64,000 nt of DNA from Bacteroidota bacterium (lineage in GTDB: Bacteria; Bacteroidota; Bacteroidia; Chitinophagales; Chitinophagaceae): NCBI GenBank assembly GCA_018267955.1, contig JAFDXL010000002.1:248001-312000 (forward strand), in the 5' to 3' direction. Of the stretch, positions 9,224 to 18,400 are shown in pieces (the stretch's first letter is position 1; each line of letters opens with the position of its first letter). A model generated the notes under the pieces. The model saw only the letters and a list, made by a program, of their open reading frames with translations, was not told where the DNA came from and searched no databases. A program made the translations under genes and the position numbers.

Positions 9224-10153
9224 CTAGCATTGAAAATAAAATTCTCGAAGATGCTTTTCAAACAAATCAGATAGTTGAGAATTCCAGTGTGCATCTTCCA
9301 TTACTTGGTCATTATATTCCCTGTAAAGTTTAATCCAATTAGCATACGTCTCCTGCGCCACTTCATTGTTGATTTTCGAAAACAAAACTTCACCATTTGG
9401 TGTATTAAGTTTTATTGAATCGTCAAGTATTTCAAAGCCGTTGGCAGTAATAAAATATACGGGCGAATCAGACAGTTTATGTTCTGTACGATAAGCTATC
9501 GATATATCAAATATTGGCTTTAAGTAAAAATACATTTGCATTGGATTTGTTTTATTATTAACAAACGCCAATGCTACTTCAAAACAAATTATTGGAGTTG
9601 AATCTATAGAAACGACAAACCCCTGCTGTTTAAATTCATTCAATTTTTCTACTATCGAAAAAACTATTTCTTTTCTATCATATCTTAAGATAGGGTCTTC
9701 ATACATATCATTAATCAAGTTTACTGTATGCATAATCCACTGCCTCTTATTTGGGCCAGAAAAACTATGACTAGTTGGATGGGCTAATGAGTTTCGAAAA
9801 CGTCTGTAGGAATTAAGGAAATGTTGATTATACACTTCGAAGTAATGTCGTTTATCAAGCCATTCCATTAATTTATTGAGCGTACCTTTCCAATCCTCCC
9901 CGGTTATTTCACGATATCTAATTTTAGCTGCCATTTCAAATGTAAATATTGCTTTTAAAGCTGCTACATCGTAAAACTGATAGTTAAAAAAAGAAAATTC
10001 CAGTAAACTATTTACAATACTTAAGCTATTTCGGACGTTCTCGTTTACTGAGCTTTTTAGAAGAATTGGGGGAGCTATTTTTTTACAAAACTCACCAAAA
10101 TTGTTAGGAACACCGTAGGCGTTCCACGTTTCATCTATTGTCAATATTCTCAT
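9224..10153 (-). CDS. Uncharacterised protein with HEPN-type R-x4-H motif
   Basis: A 309-residue soluble protein. A helical region at about residues 40-160 contains SYRRFRNSLAHP, in which R120-N-S-L-A-H125 fits the R-x4-H ribonuclease motif of HEPN domains; the preceding helix FTFEMAAKIRYREI also suits that fold. The C-terminal half has alternating strands (IICFEVALAFV, PVYFITANGFEIL) that I cannot assign. It is a lone gene, convergent with the ATPase/HNH pair and separated from the DUF3987 gene by a hairpin. HEPN RNases often act in abortive infection, and the position inside a defence-rich element agrees with that. No partner antitoxin is visible. A non-catalytic helical protein with a chance match remains possible. 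Confidence 0.55.
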   Translation of the reverse strand: MRILTIDETWNAYGVPNNFGEFCKKIAPPILLKSSVNENVRNSLSIVNSLLEFSFFNYQFYDVAALKAIFTFEMAAKIRYREITGEDWKGTLNKLMEWLDKRHYFEVYNQHFLNSYRRFRNSLAHPTSHSFSGPNKRQWIMHTVNLINDMYEDPILRYDRKEIVFSIVEKLNEFKQQGFVVSIDSTPIICFEVALAFVNNKTNPMQMYFYLKPIFDISIAYRTEHKLSDSPVYFITANGFEILDDSIKLNTPNGEVLFSKINNEVAQETYANWIKLYREYNDQVMEDAHWNSQLSDLFEKHLREFYFQC

Positions 10154-10225
10154 ACAAATAAACCTATTTCAATAATAAATGATTAGAACAGCAATTGTAC
10201 AACAAAAAGACCTTAAGATTTAAGA

Positions 10226-10251
10226 TTTAGGACTCTCTTTTGAGAGTCCTA
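10226..10251. terminator. Hairpin between the HEPN-like and DUF3987 genes
   Basis: A perfect 11-bp stem, TTAGGACTCTC / GAGAGTCCTAA, with a TTTT loop. It lies just past the stop codon of the DUF3987 gene and likely ends its transcription; there is no strong T-run, so termination may be partial. Confidence 0.6.
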
Positions 10252-10258
10252 AACTCAA

Positions 10259-11992
10259 TCAAACAATCTTAGCATATACCCCATGACTAACTCGTTTCAG
10301 TATCCCTTCAGCAATAAAACCAGTGAGATAATTACCGGATGTTTTATCGTTAATGGATAATTGGCTTGCTATCTTTAACGCTTCAACTCTGTCAAAATTG
10401 GCAGGTAGTTTTTCCCAATAGAGATCAGCCTTTTTGACGTTACACGCCTTGGATGTATCAGTCCTCAAAGACGTAAATATTCTAGTGGTGTGAGGCAATA
10501 GTCTATCAATGATGGCAAGCGAAATCTCAAAATCCATGTCTTTGCATATTACTGTATTAAAATCTAGTGGACTGTCTATCTTTCTAATAATTGATAAAGT
10601 CATTGCAATTCGCCAAGCAATCAACCCCAATCTTCTAACGGAGCCTGTAATATCATTACCATATGTTTCTTTTAATTCTTCATGCTTTTTTGAAAACCAT
10701 TGATTGAATGTTTCCTTTTGAGAATCTGACAGGATAAACTCAATCTCGCTACCTTCTTCAAAACATTTCAATTTTTCAACAAAATCTGCGAGCTCCGCAG
10801 ACATACCATTAAATGCCACTTCGGGCAAAGAATCATATTCTTCAAACACATCTCTCCATTCGCTATCGCCAGAATAATCGTAATATAAAAATCTAGTATC
10901 TAAACCATTTCCTACATTGTCCAACAAATTATCTAGTTGATTAGGCGTACCGGTCAACAACACGGATAGACATGTTCTATATACAATGTAATTTTCATCA
11001 CCTGTCTTTCTGGCTATATCGATCGCCTCATTTTGAAATGCTTTGCGCAATATATCTGAAAAGCCTCCGTATTTAGATTTTAAGGACTGTGAAAAAGTAT
11101 CGGCTTCAGTATCAATTGTAATACCAAAATTCCCATTTCGAAAGAGACATTCAATCATTTTTGCGCTAGTAATATTAGCAGGTATAAACAGTGTCTTTGG
11201 GACTGGCTTCGGAGGTAAATCATTTAGGTCAGCATCATCTGCTTCTAACTCCTTTTTCTTTTCATCGTATAACTTTAAATCTGACTCATATCTGTCGGAA
11301 AGCATCTTTTGTACATCCTTTCCTAAGTTTCTTACAACACCAATACAACCTTTACCTGACCCAGCAGGAGCTAATATCAATAAGTAAATATTTGCACTAT
11401 ACTTTCTTCGATCATACTTGCCGTAATAATTCGGGAAAAAACCACTTAACGTCGTAATACTGCTTAAAAGTATCATGTCTTTTTCATGCCGGTATTTATA
11501 AAGCTTTACAGCATTTTTTAAGAATCTTGGTAACTTGTCGAAAATCCAATCTGGTAGGTATAAACTGTCATTCTTTTCTATCTCTCTATTGCTATTACTA
11601 TGCTCTAGACCATCATTTATCCTAGCTATATTTCCCATATCAAATGTAACTTCAACATTATCTCCCTCACGCCATTGATATTCCCAGTCATTATGCTCAA
11701 TGCTATATTGAGAATAAACAATTTCCATAAGCTCCTCACCTCTTTGCAGATACGTCAGGTAATTATCCAATTCCATATGTTCTTTTACCTGTTTTAAATA
11801 AAAGTTACCGGCTTCTTCCTTACTAAGTCCTAATTTGTTACATAATATAAAAAACATGTAACTCCATTCATTCTCATAACCAAGTGTCCACCCCTCTGAG
11901 TTATCATTTATTATCGACACAAAAGAGTTGAAATTATCATCGCTAAGCTTATTCTGTATATTGATTTCATTAGAATTAATTTTTACCACCAT
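10259..11992 (-). CDS. DUF3987-family ATPase/primase-helicase-like protein of mobile elements
   Basis: A 577-residue protein typical of Bacteroidota integrative elements. A P-loop-like motif LILAPAGSGKGCIG lies near residues 205-218, a probable Walker B/sensor region SVLLTGTPNQLDNLL and an arginine-bearing segment NGLDTRFLYYDY follow, and the C-terminal part is winged-helix-like (ALKIASQLSINDKTSGNYL). DUF3987 proteins accompany integrases and excisionase-like HTH proteins and are thought to act in element replication or transfer; the exact reaction is not established. Its start overlaps the end of the HTH gene by 17 bases, so the two form one transcript. Family assignment is good, function is by association. 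Confidence 0.8.
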   Translation of the reverse strand: MVVKINSNEINIQNKLSDDNFNSFVSIINDNSEGWTLGYENEWSYMFFILCNKLGLSKEEAGNFYLKQVKEHMELDNYLTYLQRGEELMEIVYSQYSIEHNDWEYQWREGDNVEVTFDMGNIARINDGLEHSNSNREIEKNDSLYLPDWIFDKLPRFLKNAVKLYKYRHEKDMILLSSITTLSGFFPNYYGKYDRRKYSANIYLLILAPAGSGKGCIGVVRNLGKDVQKMLSDRYESDLKLYDEKKKELEADDADLNDLPPKPVPKTLFIPANITSAKMIECLFRNGNFGITIDTEADTFSQSLKSKYGGFSDILRKAFQNEAIDIARKTGDENYIVYRTCLSVLLTGTPNQLDNLLDNVGNGLDTRFLYYDYSGDSEWRDVFEEYDSLPEVAFNGMSAELADFVEKLKCFEEGSEIEFILSDSQKETFNQWFSKKHEELKETYGNDITGSVRRLGLIAWRIAMTLSIIRKIDSPLDFNTVICKDMDFEISLAIIDRLLPHTTRIFTSLRTDTSKACNVKKADLYWEKLPANFDRVEALKIASQLSINDKTSGNYLTGFIAEGILKRVSHGVYAKIV

Positions 11993-12290
11993 TATATTTT
12001 ATAATTTTATTAGTTAAAAAATTGTCTACATCGGACCTTTTATAAAAAATCTTACCGCTAGTTTTCTTCCCAAGCAACAGCCCGTCACGACGATATTTCG
12101 CCAAAGTTGGCCTACTGACATGCAGTATCGCACATACTTCTGTCGGGGACAGCACTTCTGTTTCTTGATAAAGAGGAGGAGAATTTGATACTGGTTTGTC
12201 GGGCTGTTCGTTAAAAACTTGTCGAACAGCAACTTTAATTAACTCTAATAACTCATCTGAATTGCATTCAAATAAAAATGCCCTTTTCAT
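11976..12290 (-). CDS. Excisionase-like helix-turn-helix protein (MerR/HTH_17 type)
   Basis: A short DNA-binding protein of 104 residues from the ATG at 12290; an in-frame ATG at 12341 would add 17 residues without family-like character. The C-terminal half has a winged HTH of the excisionase/MerR type: LSPTEVCAILHVSRPTLAKYRR followed by the wing GLLLGKKTSGKIFYKRSDVDNFL. The N-terminal segment AFLFECNSDELLELIKVAV is common in Bacteroidota element proteins of this kind. It overlaps the DUF3987 gene by 17 bases and lies close to the integrase, so it probably controls excision or the DUF3987 gene. The motif is clear; the role is by context. Confidence 0.82.
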   Translation of the reverse strand: MKRAFLFECNSDELLELIKVAVRQVFNEQPDKPVSNSPPLYQETEVLSPTEVCAILHVSRPTLAKYRRDGLLLGKKTSGKIFYKRSDVDNFLTNKIIKYNGGKN

Positions 12291-12567
12291 AAAACGGGAC
12301 TTTGCGCATAGCTTAACTGTCGCTACGCCGGTTAGTTCCAATTTTTAAGAAAAGGGCGCAAATATGATTTTTTGCAATCCTTATTTACAATTCAGCTATA
12401 ATTCTGCATCATCACATTATGAATATAGCCTACCAAATCAACTGATCTTAGTTAGAATCGTCAATTCAAAACAAAGATAAATAAAAAACTTAAAAAACAA
12501 CAAAACAAATTTTCGATGTTTTTTTAATATTTATAAATATATCATTATTAGAATAAAAAAATAATAA
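12291..12567. promoter_or_regulatory. AT-rich intergenic region upstream of the HTH-DUF3987 operon
   Basis: 277 bp between the HTH gene start and the integrase stop. It must contain the leftward promoter for the HTH-DUF3987 pair. It is strongly A/T-rich near 12480-12567; no clear hairpin, repeat or further gene was seen. Confidence 0.35.
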
Positions 12568-13800
12568 TTAATTAAAAAAATCGTGCTCTTTTAACAGCTC
12601 AGCATTTTCCTCCTGACTAATCCTTATATAACCTAGAAAAGCTTTTTCGGAAGTATGACCTGTAATTTTCATTATTGATATTGCCGGAATTTTATTTTTG
12701 TATGCATTTGTGGCAAAGCTCCTACGTCCGCAATGAGCAGTAATCAATTCGTATTTTTTAAAGCTCTTTTGAATTCTACGACCACCTTCGGTTTTTGTAA
12801 TTACTACAGCAGAATCAATTCCCGCCATTCGTCCAATCTCTTTTAGATACTGGTTCATTTTGGAATTACTGATAATCGGCAAATTATATTTATGTCTTTC
12901 AAGTATTTTCTTTACAACCGTAGCAATTGGGATAACAACATATTGATCTGTCTTCTTAGTTCTTATGTGAAGCTGATTGTCTTTAATATCCTCTTTGTTT
13001 ATTTGAATTAAGTCAGAAAATCTTAATCCTGTATAACAAGAAATAACGAATAAATCTCTAGCAAACTCTTTGACTTTTGTTTTTGAAAGGTCTAGAGCAT
13101 TAATTTTTTGTATTTCTTCAATAGAGAGATAAATCGTATCAACTGGTTCAGTTATCTTTTTAAAACTCCTTGACTTGAAAATAAGATTCGTATTTAACCC
13201 TCTATCCGTTGCCTCATGTAAAAAGGTTTTTATAGTTTTTATATGCTTAGCAACTGTATTTTTACAATTACCTATATCTACAGCTAAATAGTTAGAAAAA
13301 TCATGATAGAAATCCATATCAATATTGTCAAAGTCAATTTTTCGACCGTAGAATTTAGAATAAGATTTCAAATGATTTAAGGTGGTTTTATAACCTTTCA
13401 ATGTTTCAGCTTTTCTGATATTACTTGATTGTTCTATAAACTGACTAATGAATGAAAACAGCGTTATGGTATCACCAGCTTGTTTAACGACAGTTGGCGT
13501 ATTATCTAATCTTTCCTTTAAATGACTTTGTACTAGCGCTGCAGTTGGAACGATCTTTTCAATATTAAGATTTCTAAAAATATTACTTACTTCATTCTCA
13601 ATCTTATCAAGCCAAAAATTCAAATCACTGTATTCTTTTCCGATAGCTCTTTGCTTTGTAAAATCCCATTTACGTGGCAATACTTTCTCACCAGTACTCA
13701 TAAAAACTCTATGCCCACTGAATTTTACTTGTAGGCTTATTAATGTAGGCTCTTCTGCTTTAATGTTCTTTAAATAAAATCTTGCATCTGGTATATACAT
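12568..13800 (-). CDS. Tyrosine-type site-specific integrase
   Basis: A 410-residue phage/transposon-type tyrosine recombinase. The N-terminal arm-type region (about 1-100) and a SAM-like core-binding domain (about 105-215, including TLKGYKTTLNHLKSYSKF) precede the catalytic domain. Catalytic residues are visible: the first arginine in SCYTGLRFSDL, a beta-hairpin lysine in the RTKKTDQY region, the H-x-x-R box in AHCGRRSFATN, the second histidine in GHTSEKAFLGYI and its tyrosine as nucleophile. The sequence style is that of Bacteroidota integrative and mobilisable elements. It sits at the right edge of the AT-rich block, the expected place for an element integrase, and so marks an element end between 13.8 and 14.1 kb. 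Confidence 0.93.
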   Translation of the reverse strand: MYIPDARFYLKNIKAEEPTLISLQVKFSGHRVFMSTGEKVLPRKWDFTKQRAIGKEYSDLNFWLDKIENEVSNIFRNLNIEKIVPTAALVQSHLKERLDNTPTVVKQAGDTITLFSFISQFIEQSSNIRKAETLKGYKTTLNHLKSYSKFYGRKIDFDNIDMDFYHDFSNYLAVDIGNCKNTVAKHIKTIKTFLHEATDRGLNTNLIFKSRSFKKITEPVDTIYLSIEEIQKINALDLSKTKVKEFARDLFVISCYTGLRFSDLIQINKEDIKDNQLHIRTKKTDQYVVIPIATVVKKILERHKYNLPIISNSKMNQYLKEIGRMAGIDSAVVITKTEGGRRIQKSFKKYELITAHCGRRSFATNAYKNKIPAISIMKITGHTSEKAFLGYIRISQEENAELLKEHDFFN

Positions 13801-14069
13801 GTCGGATGATGTTATAACTCTAAGGAAATATTACAAACGACAAACCTGACTAAAACATAAAAATTTTACAATAACTATTTACTTCAGCGTAGCAATTGTT
13901 ACTGGTTGTCTCAATGGTTGTCCTTTGCCTTTTACAATCTTTAATCCCATTTTACAAGATTTAAGAATGCGCGAGCAAAAGATGATAGGGGCATATAGAC
14001 TGTTACATAAAGCTGTAAAAACTGATAAATAGATGAAAAGAAAAAGAGGTTTCTAGTGGGACCACAGAG
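13801..14069. other. Gene-free segment beside the integrase, probable attachment-site region
   Basis: About 270 bp without a convincing gene, between the integrase start and the terminator at 14070. It should contain the integrase promoter and, by position, the right attachment site of the element. A GTGGGACCAC string at 14056-14065 is the only distinctive motif; no flanking tRNA gene and no second copy of a core repeat was recognised within the window. Confidence 0.35.
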
Positions 14070-14100
14070 AAAAAAGGTTACGATATCGTAACCTTTTTTT
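14070..14100. terminator. Strong bidirectional terminator
   Basis: A near-perfect palindrome centred on GATATC with GGTTACGAT / ATCGTAACC arms, flanked by A-runs on the left and T-runs on the right, so it works in both directions. It lies just past the end of the decayed DUF4279-like fragment and marks the base-composition border between accessory and chromosomal DNA. Confidence 0.8.
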
Positions 14101-14102
14101 AT

Positions 14103-14345
14103 TTATTCATCTGTTCCACGATCGTAAGTACTCAATTCGATACTTAAACCGATTTTGCTACATATCTCTAATAGCTCCGTAGGGAAAGAAAATGATTGTA
14201 CCCATTTAAATTCATTATTTATTCCAAAATGCACGTTGGCGAATTGAATACTCTTTTCTGTTTTAATGAAACTGAATCGATCCACATTGGACTTAAGGTA
14301 GCTGATGGTATCTTTTATCTGTTCATCAAACTGGTCGAAGCCAGC
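14103..14345 (-). pseudogene. Decayed C-terminal fragment of a DUF4279-like protein
   Basis: An open frame of about 80 codons without a credible start. Its end, FSFPTELLEICSKIGLSIELSTYD, resembles the C-terminus of DUF4279 proteins (strand, then a helix starting with a P-E-L pattern, then a final strand). Only a GTG at 14285 is available as start, yet the frame stays open and sensible upstream (FDEQIKDTISYLKSN) until it runs into the 3' end of the CPBP protease gene in another frame, where a stop closes it. The usual N-terminal half of such a protein is missing. The simplest reading is a truncated remnant; a short real protein starting at the GTG cannot be excluded. Confidence 0.5.
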
Positions 14346-15102
14346 TTCGCTTAGATAACTTCTTTTTCATATTGTAAATAGCAAGCATGTTAAATGGGAT
14401 TGAAATTGTAACGAGGAACATTAATAAATACAGTGATGATATCGTGTACCCGGGAACCATTTTGCTTTGCAAGACATCGGCTGATATTCTATATACGATA
14501 TTGCCCATCCAATGTAAACCCACAGAATACCAAAGCGAGCCGGTAAGCATCACCGGCACAGCGAGATAAAAACCCAGAATAGCTAAATATAGTAATCCCT
14601 CAACCGGCCCTGTTAATTTGTAAGTATGATTCAGAACGAAAACAATTGTAGATAGACATACGATACCCCATCTTGAAATTCTCCCTTTTAAAATGGTAAA
14701 CAAATATCCCCGCGTCAAAACATCTTCTGCTATAGATGGCAGGAACGTACCTAAAACAAATAAAGAGCTCTTTATTAAAATTGACTTTAATGACAAGATC
14801 GAAATATCAAGGATTTCCCTACCGCTAACCAAAGACAAAGCAAATGCCAAACCATAAGTTAGTAACCCTGAGACCAAACCCGCCAGCAAATAATGTCCTG
14901 ACTTTTTATCCCAGTTGAGCTGAAAGGAAACAATGCCGGAGCGTCCCTGCGCCTGTGCCACCAAATGCGCGACATATAACATAGCAGCCATCAAAGAAAG
15001 AAAAGCAACTACATCGCCATAGAAATGCATAAAGGCTTCTGCGCACTGATACATAAGCCACAGCACAACTAATCCGATTTTGTTATCAACCTTATATTTC
15101 AT
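14326..15102 (-). CDS. CPBP-family intramembrane metalloprotease
   Basis: A 258-residue polytopic membrane protein from the ATG at 15102 (a TTG at 15123 would add seven residues). It has about six to eight membrane spans and the family's motifs: EDVLTRGYLF, the E-E-x3-R box with the second glutamate replaced by D, FVLNHTYKL supplying a histidine, and GLHWMGN with the last histidine and asparagine. CPBP (Abi) proteases are related to eukaryotic CAAX prenyl protease 2; in bacteria they serve in bacteriocin immunity or membrane-protein processing, usually with unknown substrate. The D in place of the second E is a modest deviation. It stands alone and reads towards the decayed DUF4279-like fragment. 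Confidence 0.8.
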   Translation of the reverse strand: MKYKVDNKIGLVVLWLMYQCAEAFMHFYGDVVAFLSLMAAMLYVAHLVAQAQGRSGIVSFQLNWDKKSGHYLLAGLVSGLLTYGLAFALSLVSGREILDISILSLKSILIKSSLFVLGTFLPSIAEDVLTRGYLFTILKGRISRWGIVCLSTIVFVLNHTYKLTGPVEGLLYLAILGFYLAVPVMLTGSLWYSVGLHWMGNIVYRISADVLQSKMVPGYTISSLYLLMFLVTISIPFNMLAIYNMKKKLSKRSWLRPV

Positions 15103-15224
15103 TTTATTGATTTTAGGTTGCAAAACTGAATCAATTGTCTATGGAAGTCGCCCCAACTTATTAGTGAGTGCTAACAAGGAGTACGAATAATTTAGCCAGC
15201 CTTTTACTGTAATATACGATCTAT

Positions 15225-15296
15225 CTACTTATCCTGCTTCACCCCAATCAGTTCCCCTATTTTATAACCGGCCTTTCGTGCAATAGCATGACATAT
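15225..15296 (-). pseudogene. Fossil 3' end of a lipocalin gene
   Basis: On the minus strand this reads AIARKAGYKIGELIGVKQDK and a stop, against IARKAGYKVDELIWVKQDR and a stop at the end of the intact lipocalin gene at 18905. Nucleotide identity is also plain (CTTATCCTGCTTCACCC against CCTATCCTGCTTCACCC). A stop codon closes the frame just upstream, so only about 20 codons survive. It is therefore a relic of a duplicated or rearranged lipocalin gene, with the large T9SS gene now between the two copies. Confidence 0.8.
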
Positions 15297-15428
15297 TTAA
15301 GCATTCTAAAAATGCGTCATCTGCAAACCTGTTTATGACTTACAGATACTACATATTTATTTTTTAATTAAATATTATGTTTTCTTAATTAACTTCGGGT
15401 ATATATTAACTTTTCAAATCTCCTTTGT
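15297..15428. promoter_or_regulatory. AT-rich upstream region of the T9SS surface-protein gene
   Basis: Together with the fossil to its left this fills a 326-bp stretch without an intact gene. The last 80 bases are markedly A/T-rich and must include the promoter of the gene starting at 15429. None of the TGA-N6-TCA boxes described elsewhere is present. Confidence 0.35.
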
Positions 15429-18400
15429 ATGAAACGCCTCTACAAACTGCTGACAGGATTATTGTTGTTATGGACAACAGCATTAAATGCCCAGGTTTTA
15501 ATTAGCGCTTCTTTCGAAGAGCAGCATTTTCCACCGCGCGTTCTGCTTGGAGGCATTCCGATCTCATCCTGGGGGCTAATATCAGGCAGCGGCTCAAATT
15601 GGGTGCAATCGAATGGCTCTGAAAACTATCTCAATCTCCATATAAGTGCTCACAACGGTACGAAGATGGCGCTATTCACCAGTAATAAGTCCAATTCATC
15701 TTCGCAATTGATAACCCCGTTTTTTTCTTTAAACGATTCTGCGATTTGCGCGAAGTCAGTCTCATTTTGGATATACAGAGATTCGGCATTTAATACAGAA
15801 AGGCTGGATGTCAGGATAAACTCTAACCCCCGGTTACCAGGCTCTGTTTTGTTAGGAAGAGCATATCCTAAAGCTACTAAAGCTCCTGTTGTCTCAGCGG
15901 GGGGCTGGTACCAGTATACTTTTGCCATACCTGCAACATTCAAATCCACTACCAGTTATATAATTTTTAACGGCATCAGCAGTTCCACCGGCCTTAGCAG
16001 AATATACATGGACGATGTGTCTGTAGATATCAATACTTCGTCACCAGTAGCTGCATTACTGAACCCTTACCGCGAAATTTGCCCCGGCGGCAGTACCAGC
16101 TTTAGCGTTTCAGCTACAGGCGTAATGATAGGCTATCAATGGCAAGTATATAACGGCAGCACCTGGACAAACTTAGCAAATACAGGCATCTATAGCGGAG
16201 CAAACACAGCAATACTATCACTCACCTCTGCCACTACAGCAGTAAACAATTACAGGTATCGATGCGTTGTAAGCAATACATGTGGCTCATCTATATCGAA
16301 CTATGCCGGTGTATTATCTGTAGCTAAGCGGACATGGTACAAGGACGGCGACGGAGATGGATGGGGCAGTCCTTATAACAGCCTGATGGATTGTGTGCAA
16401 CCGGCAGGTTATGTACTGAACAACCAGGATTGTAATGATACCAACTTTAATCAAAGCAAGTTCAGTACAGTAGGTGTCGCAGGATTCTCTGCCGGGATAG
16501 TTAGCTATAAACACATGGCAATTGACGGGTCTGGCACACCCTATATGGTTTACACAGATCACGCAAATGGCAATAAGGCTACCGTAAAAAAATACAATGG
16601 CAGTGCTTGGGTGACGGTAGGTAGTGCAGGGGTTTCTGCCGGTGCAGCGCAATACAATCAGATAGCCATAGATGCGGTAGGTACTCCTTATGTGGTGTAT
16701 GCGGATGGCACTAATAATAACAAGGCCATAGTAAAGAAATATAGTGGCTCTGCATGGGTAACAGTTGGTGCTGCAGGTTTTTCCACTGCAGGCGCTGAAT
16801 ATACGGCGCTGGCGATTGATGCAGATGGCACCCCTTACGTGGCGTATAGAGATTCCACAAACAATTACAAAGCAACCGTTATGAAATATAACGGTACTGC
16901 ATGGGTAGTAGTAGGCACGCCGGGGTTTTCGAGCGGGTCTTTGCGGGAATATATATGTATTGCCCTCGACAAGGCAGGAGAACCTTATGTTCTTTACTCA
17001 GAAGGACAACTTACAAATATGAGATCGATAATAGGAAAACAGATCGTAGTGAAGAGATATAACGGTACCGCATGGGAAACAGTTGGTGAGAGTACTATGC
17101 AAAATATAAACTCAGATTTTGCCCGGCTGGGAATTGCCCCTTCAGGTGTTCCATACATAGCATATATTGCACAGAGTAGCGCTTATGGTACCTTGCCGGC
17201 AATTGTAAAGAGATTTGAGGATACATCATGGAAAGCAGTAGGTAGTACACTTGTCGGTTCTTTGCCGGCTTACTATGTACACTATTTGGATATATCAGTA
17301 GATGATGCGGGTAGTCCATATTTATATTACGATTTAGGCGTAAAAAAATTTGATGGTACCAGTTGGAAACTGGTTGGTGATGTGCCTGATAGTTTAAAAG
17401 CAGGTGCGGATAAAACAACATATTTAGCTGTTGATGGTGCGGGTGTTCCCTATATAGCAGGGTCTACGAAAAATGATCAGGCGATTGTTCAGAAGTTGAA
17501 GCTTGTAGACATCAAGCCGGTTATTACTGCCCAGCCAATACCAGATACACTATGTGCCGGAGGCATTGCCACCTATAAAGTAGTTGCAAATAAAGCCTAT
17601 CATTATCAATGGCAGGTAAGCACAAACGGTGGCAGCACATTTGCAGATGTAATTAATAGTACTTTTTATTCCGGAGCCACGACTGATTCGTTGACCATTA
17701 TAGCACCTGCTGCAAGCTATAACAACAACCAATACAGATGTGTTGTTACCGGTACATGTATGCTGACGGATACTACAGTAGCTGCAAATTTGCTTGTTTA
17801 TGCGCCGCCGGCCATAACAAGCCAACCTGTAAACAGAAATATTTGCCCGGGTACTGTTACCACATTCCATGTGGGTGCCACAGGCACCAATTTGAAATTC
17901 AGATGGAAGGTGAACACAGGCAGTGGCTGGGCAAATGTGCCCAATACCGGAATATACAGTGGCATCACCTCTACAACATTAACCCTCCATGCACCTAATG
18001 CTTCTTATAGTGGGTATAAATACCGCTGTTTGGTAAGCGGTACATGTTCCCCTTCCGTAAACTCTTCAGCAGCTACACTTACTGTCAGTACTCCTGTTAT
18101 AGTAACGACGCCAATTATGAGCCCGAACCCTACAGTTACGGGGCAGGCATCCAATACAATCTTCCTGGGCTACGGCCCATCATCGGCAACCCTTACAAGC
18201 ACGGTATCTGGCGGTACGCCGGGTTATGCTTATAGCTGGACACCAACTACAGGGCTAGCTTCCCCTGCAGCTGCATCAACATTAGTAACGCCTTTAGCAA
18301 GCACGGTTTATACTTTAACCGCTACCGATACTAAAGGCTGCACCGGCAGTGCCGCTTTCAATATGAGTGTTGTTGATGCACGAGGAACGAATAGCAGAGT

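Noticed and set aside
14056..14065. GTGGGACCAC beside the integrase, looking like the 3' end of a tRNA or tmRNA gene as target site
   Set aside because: No acceptor stem partner, anticodon arm or T-loop can be built upstream, so no RNA gene is called.
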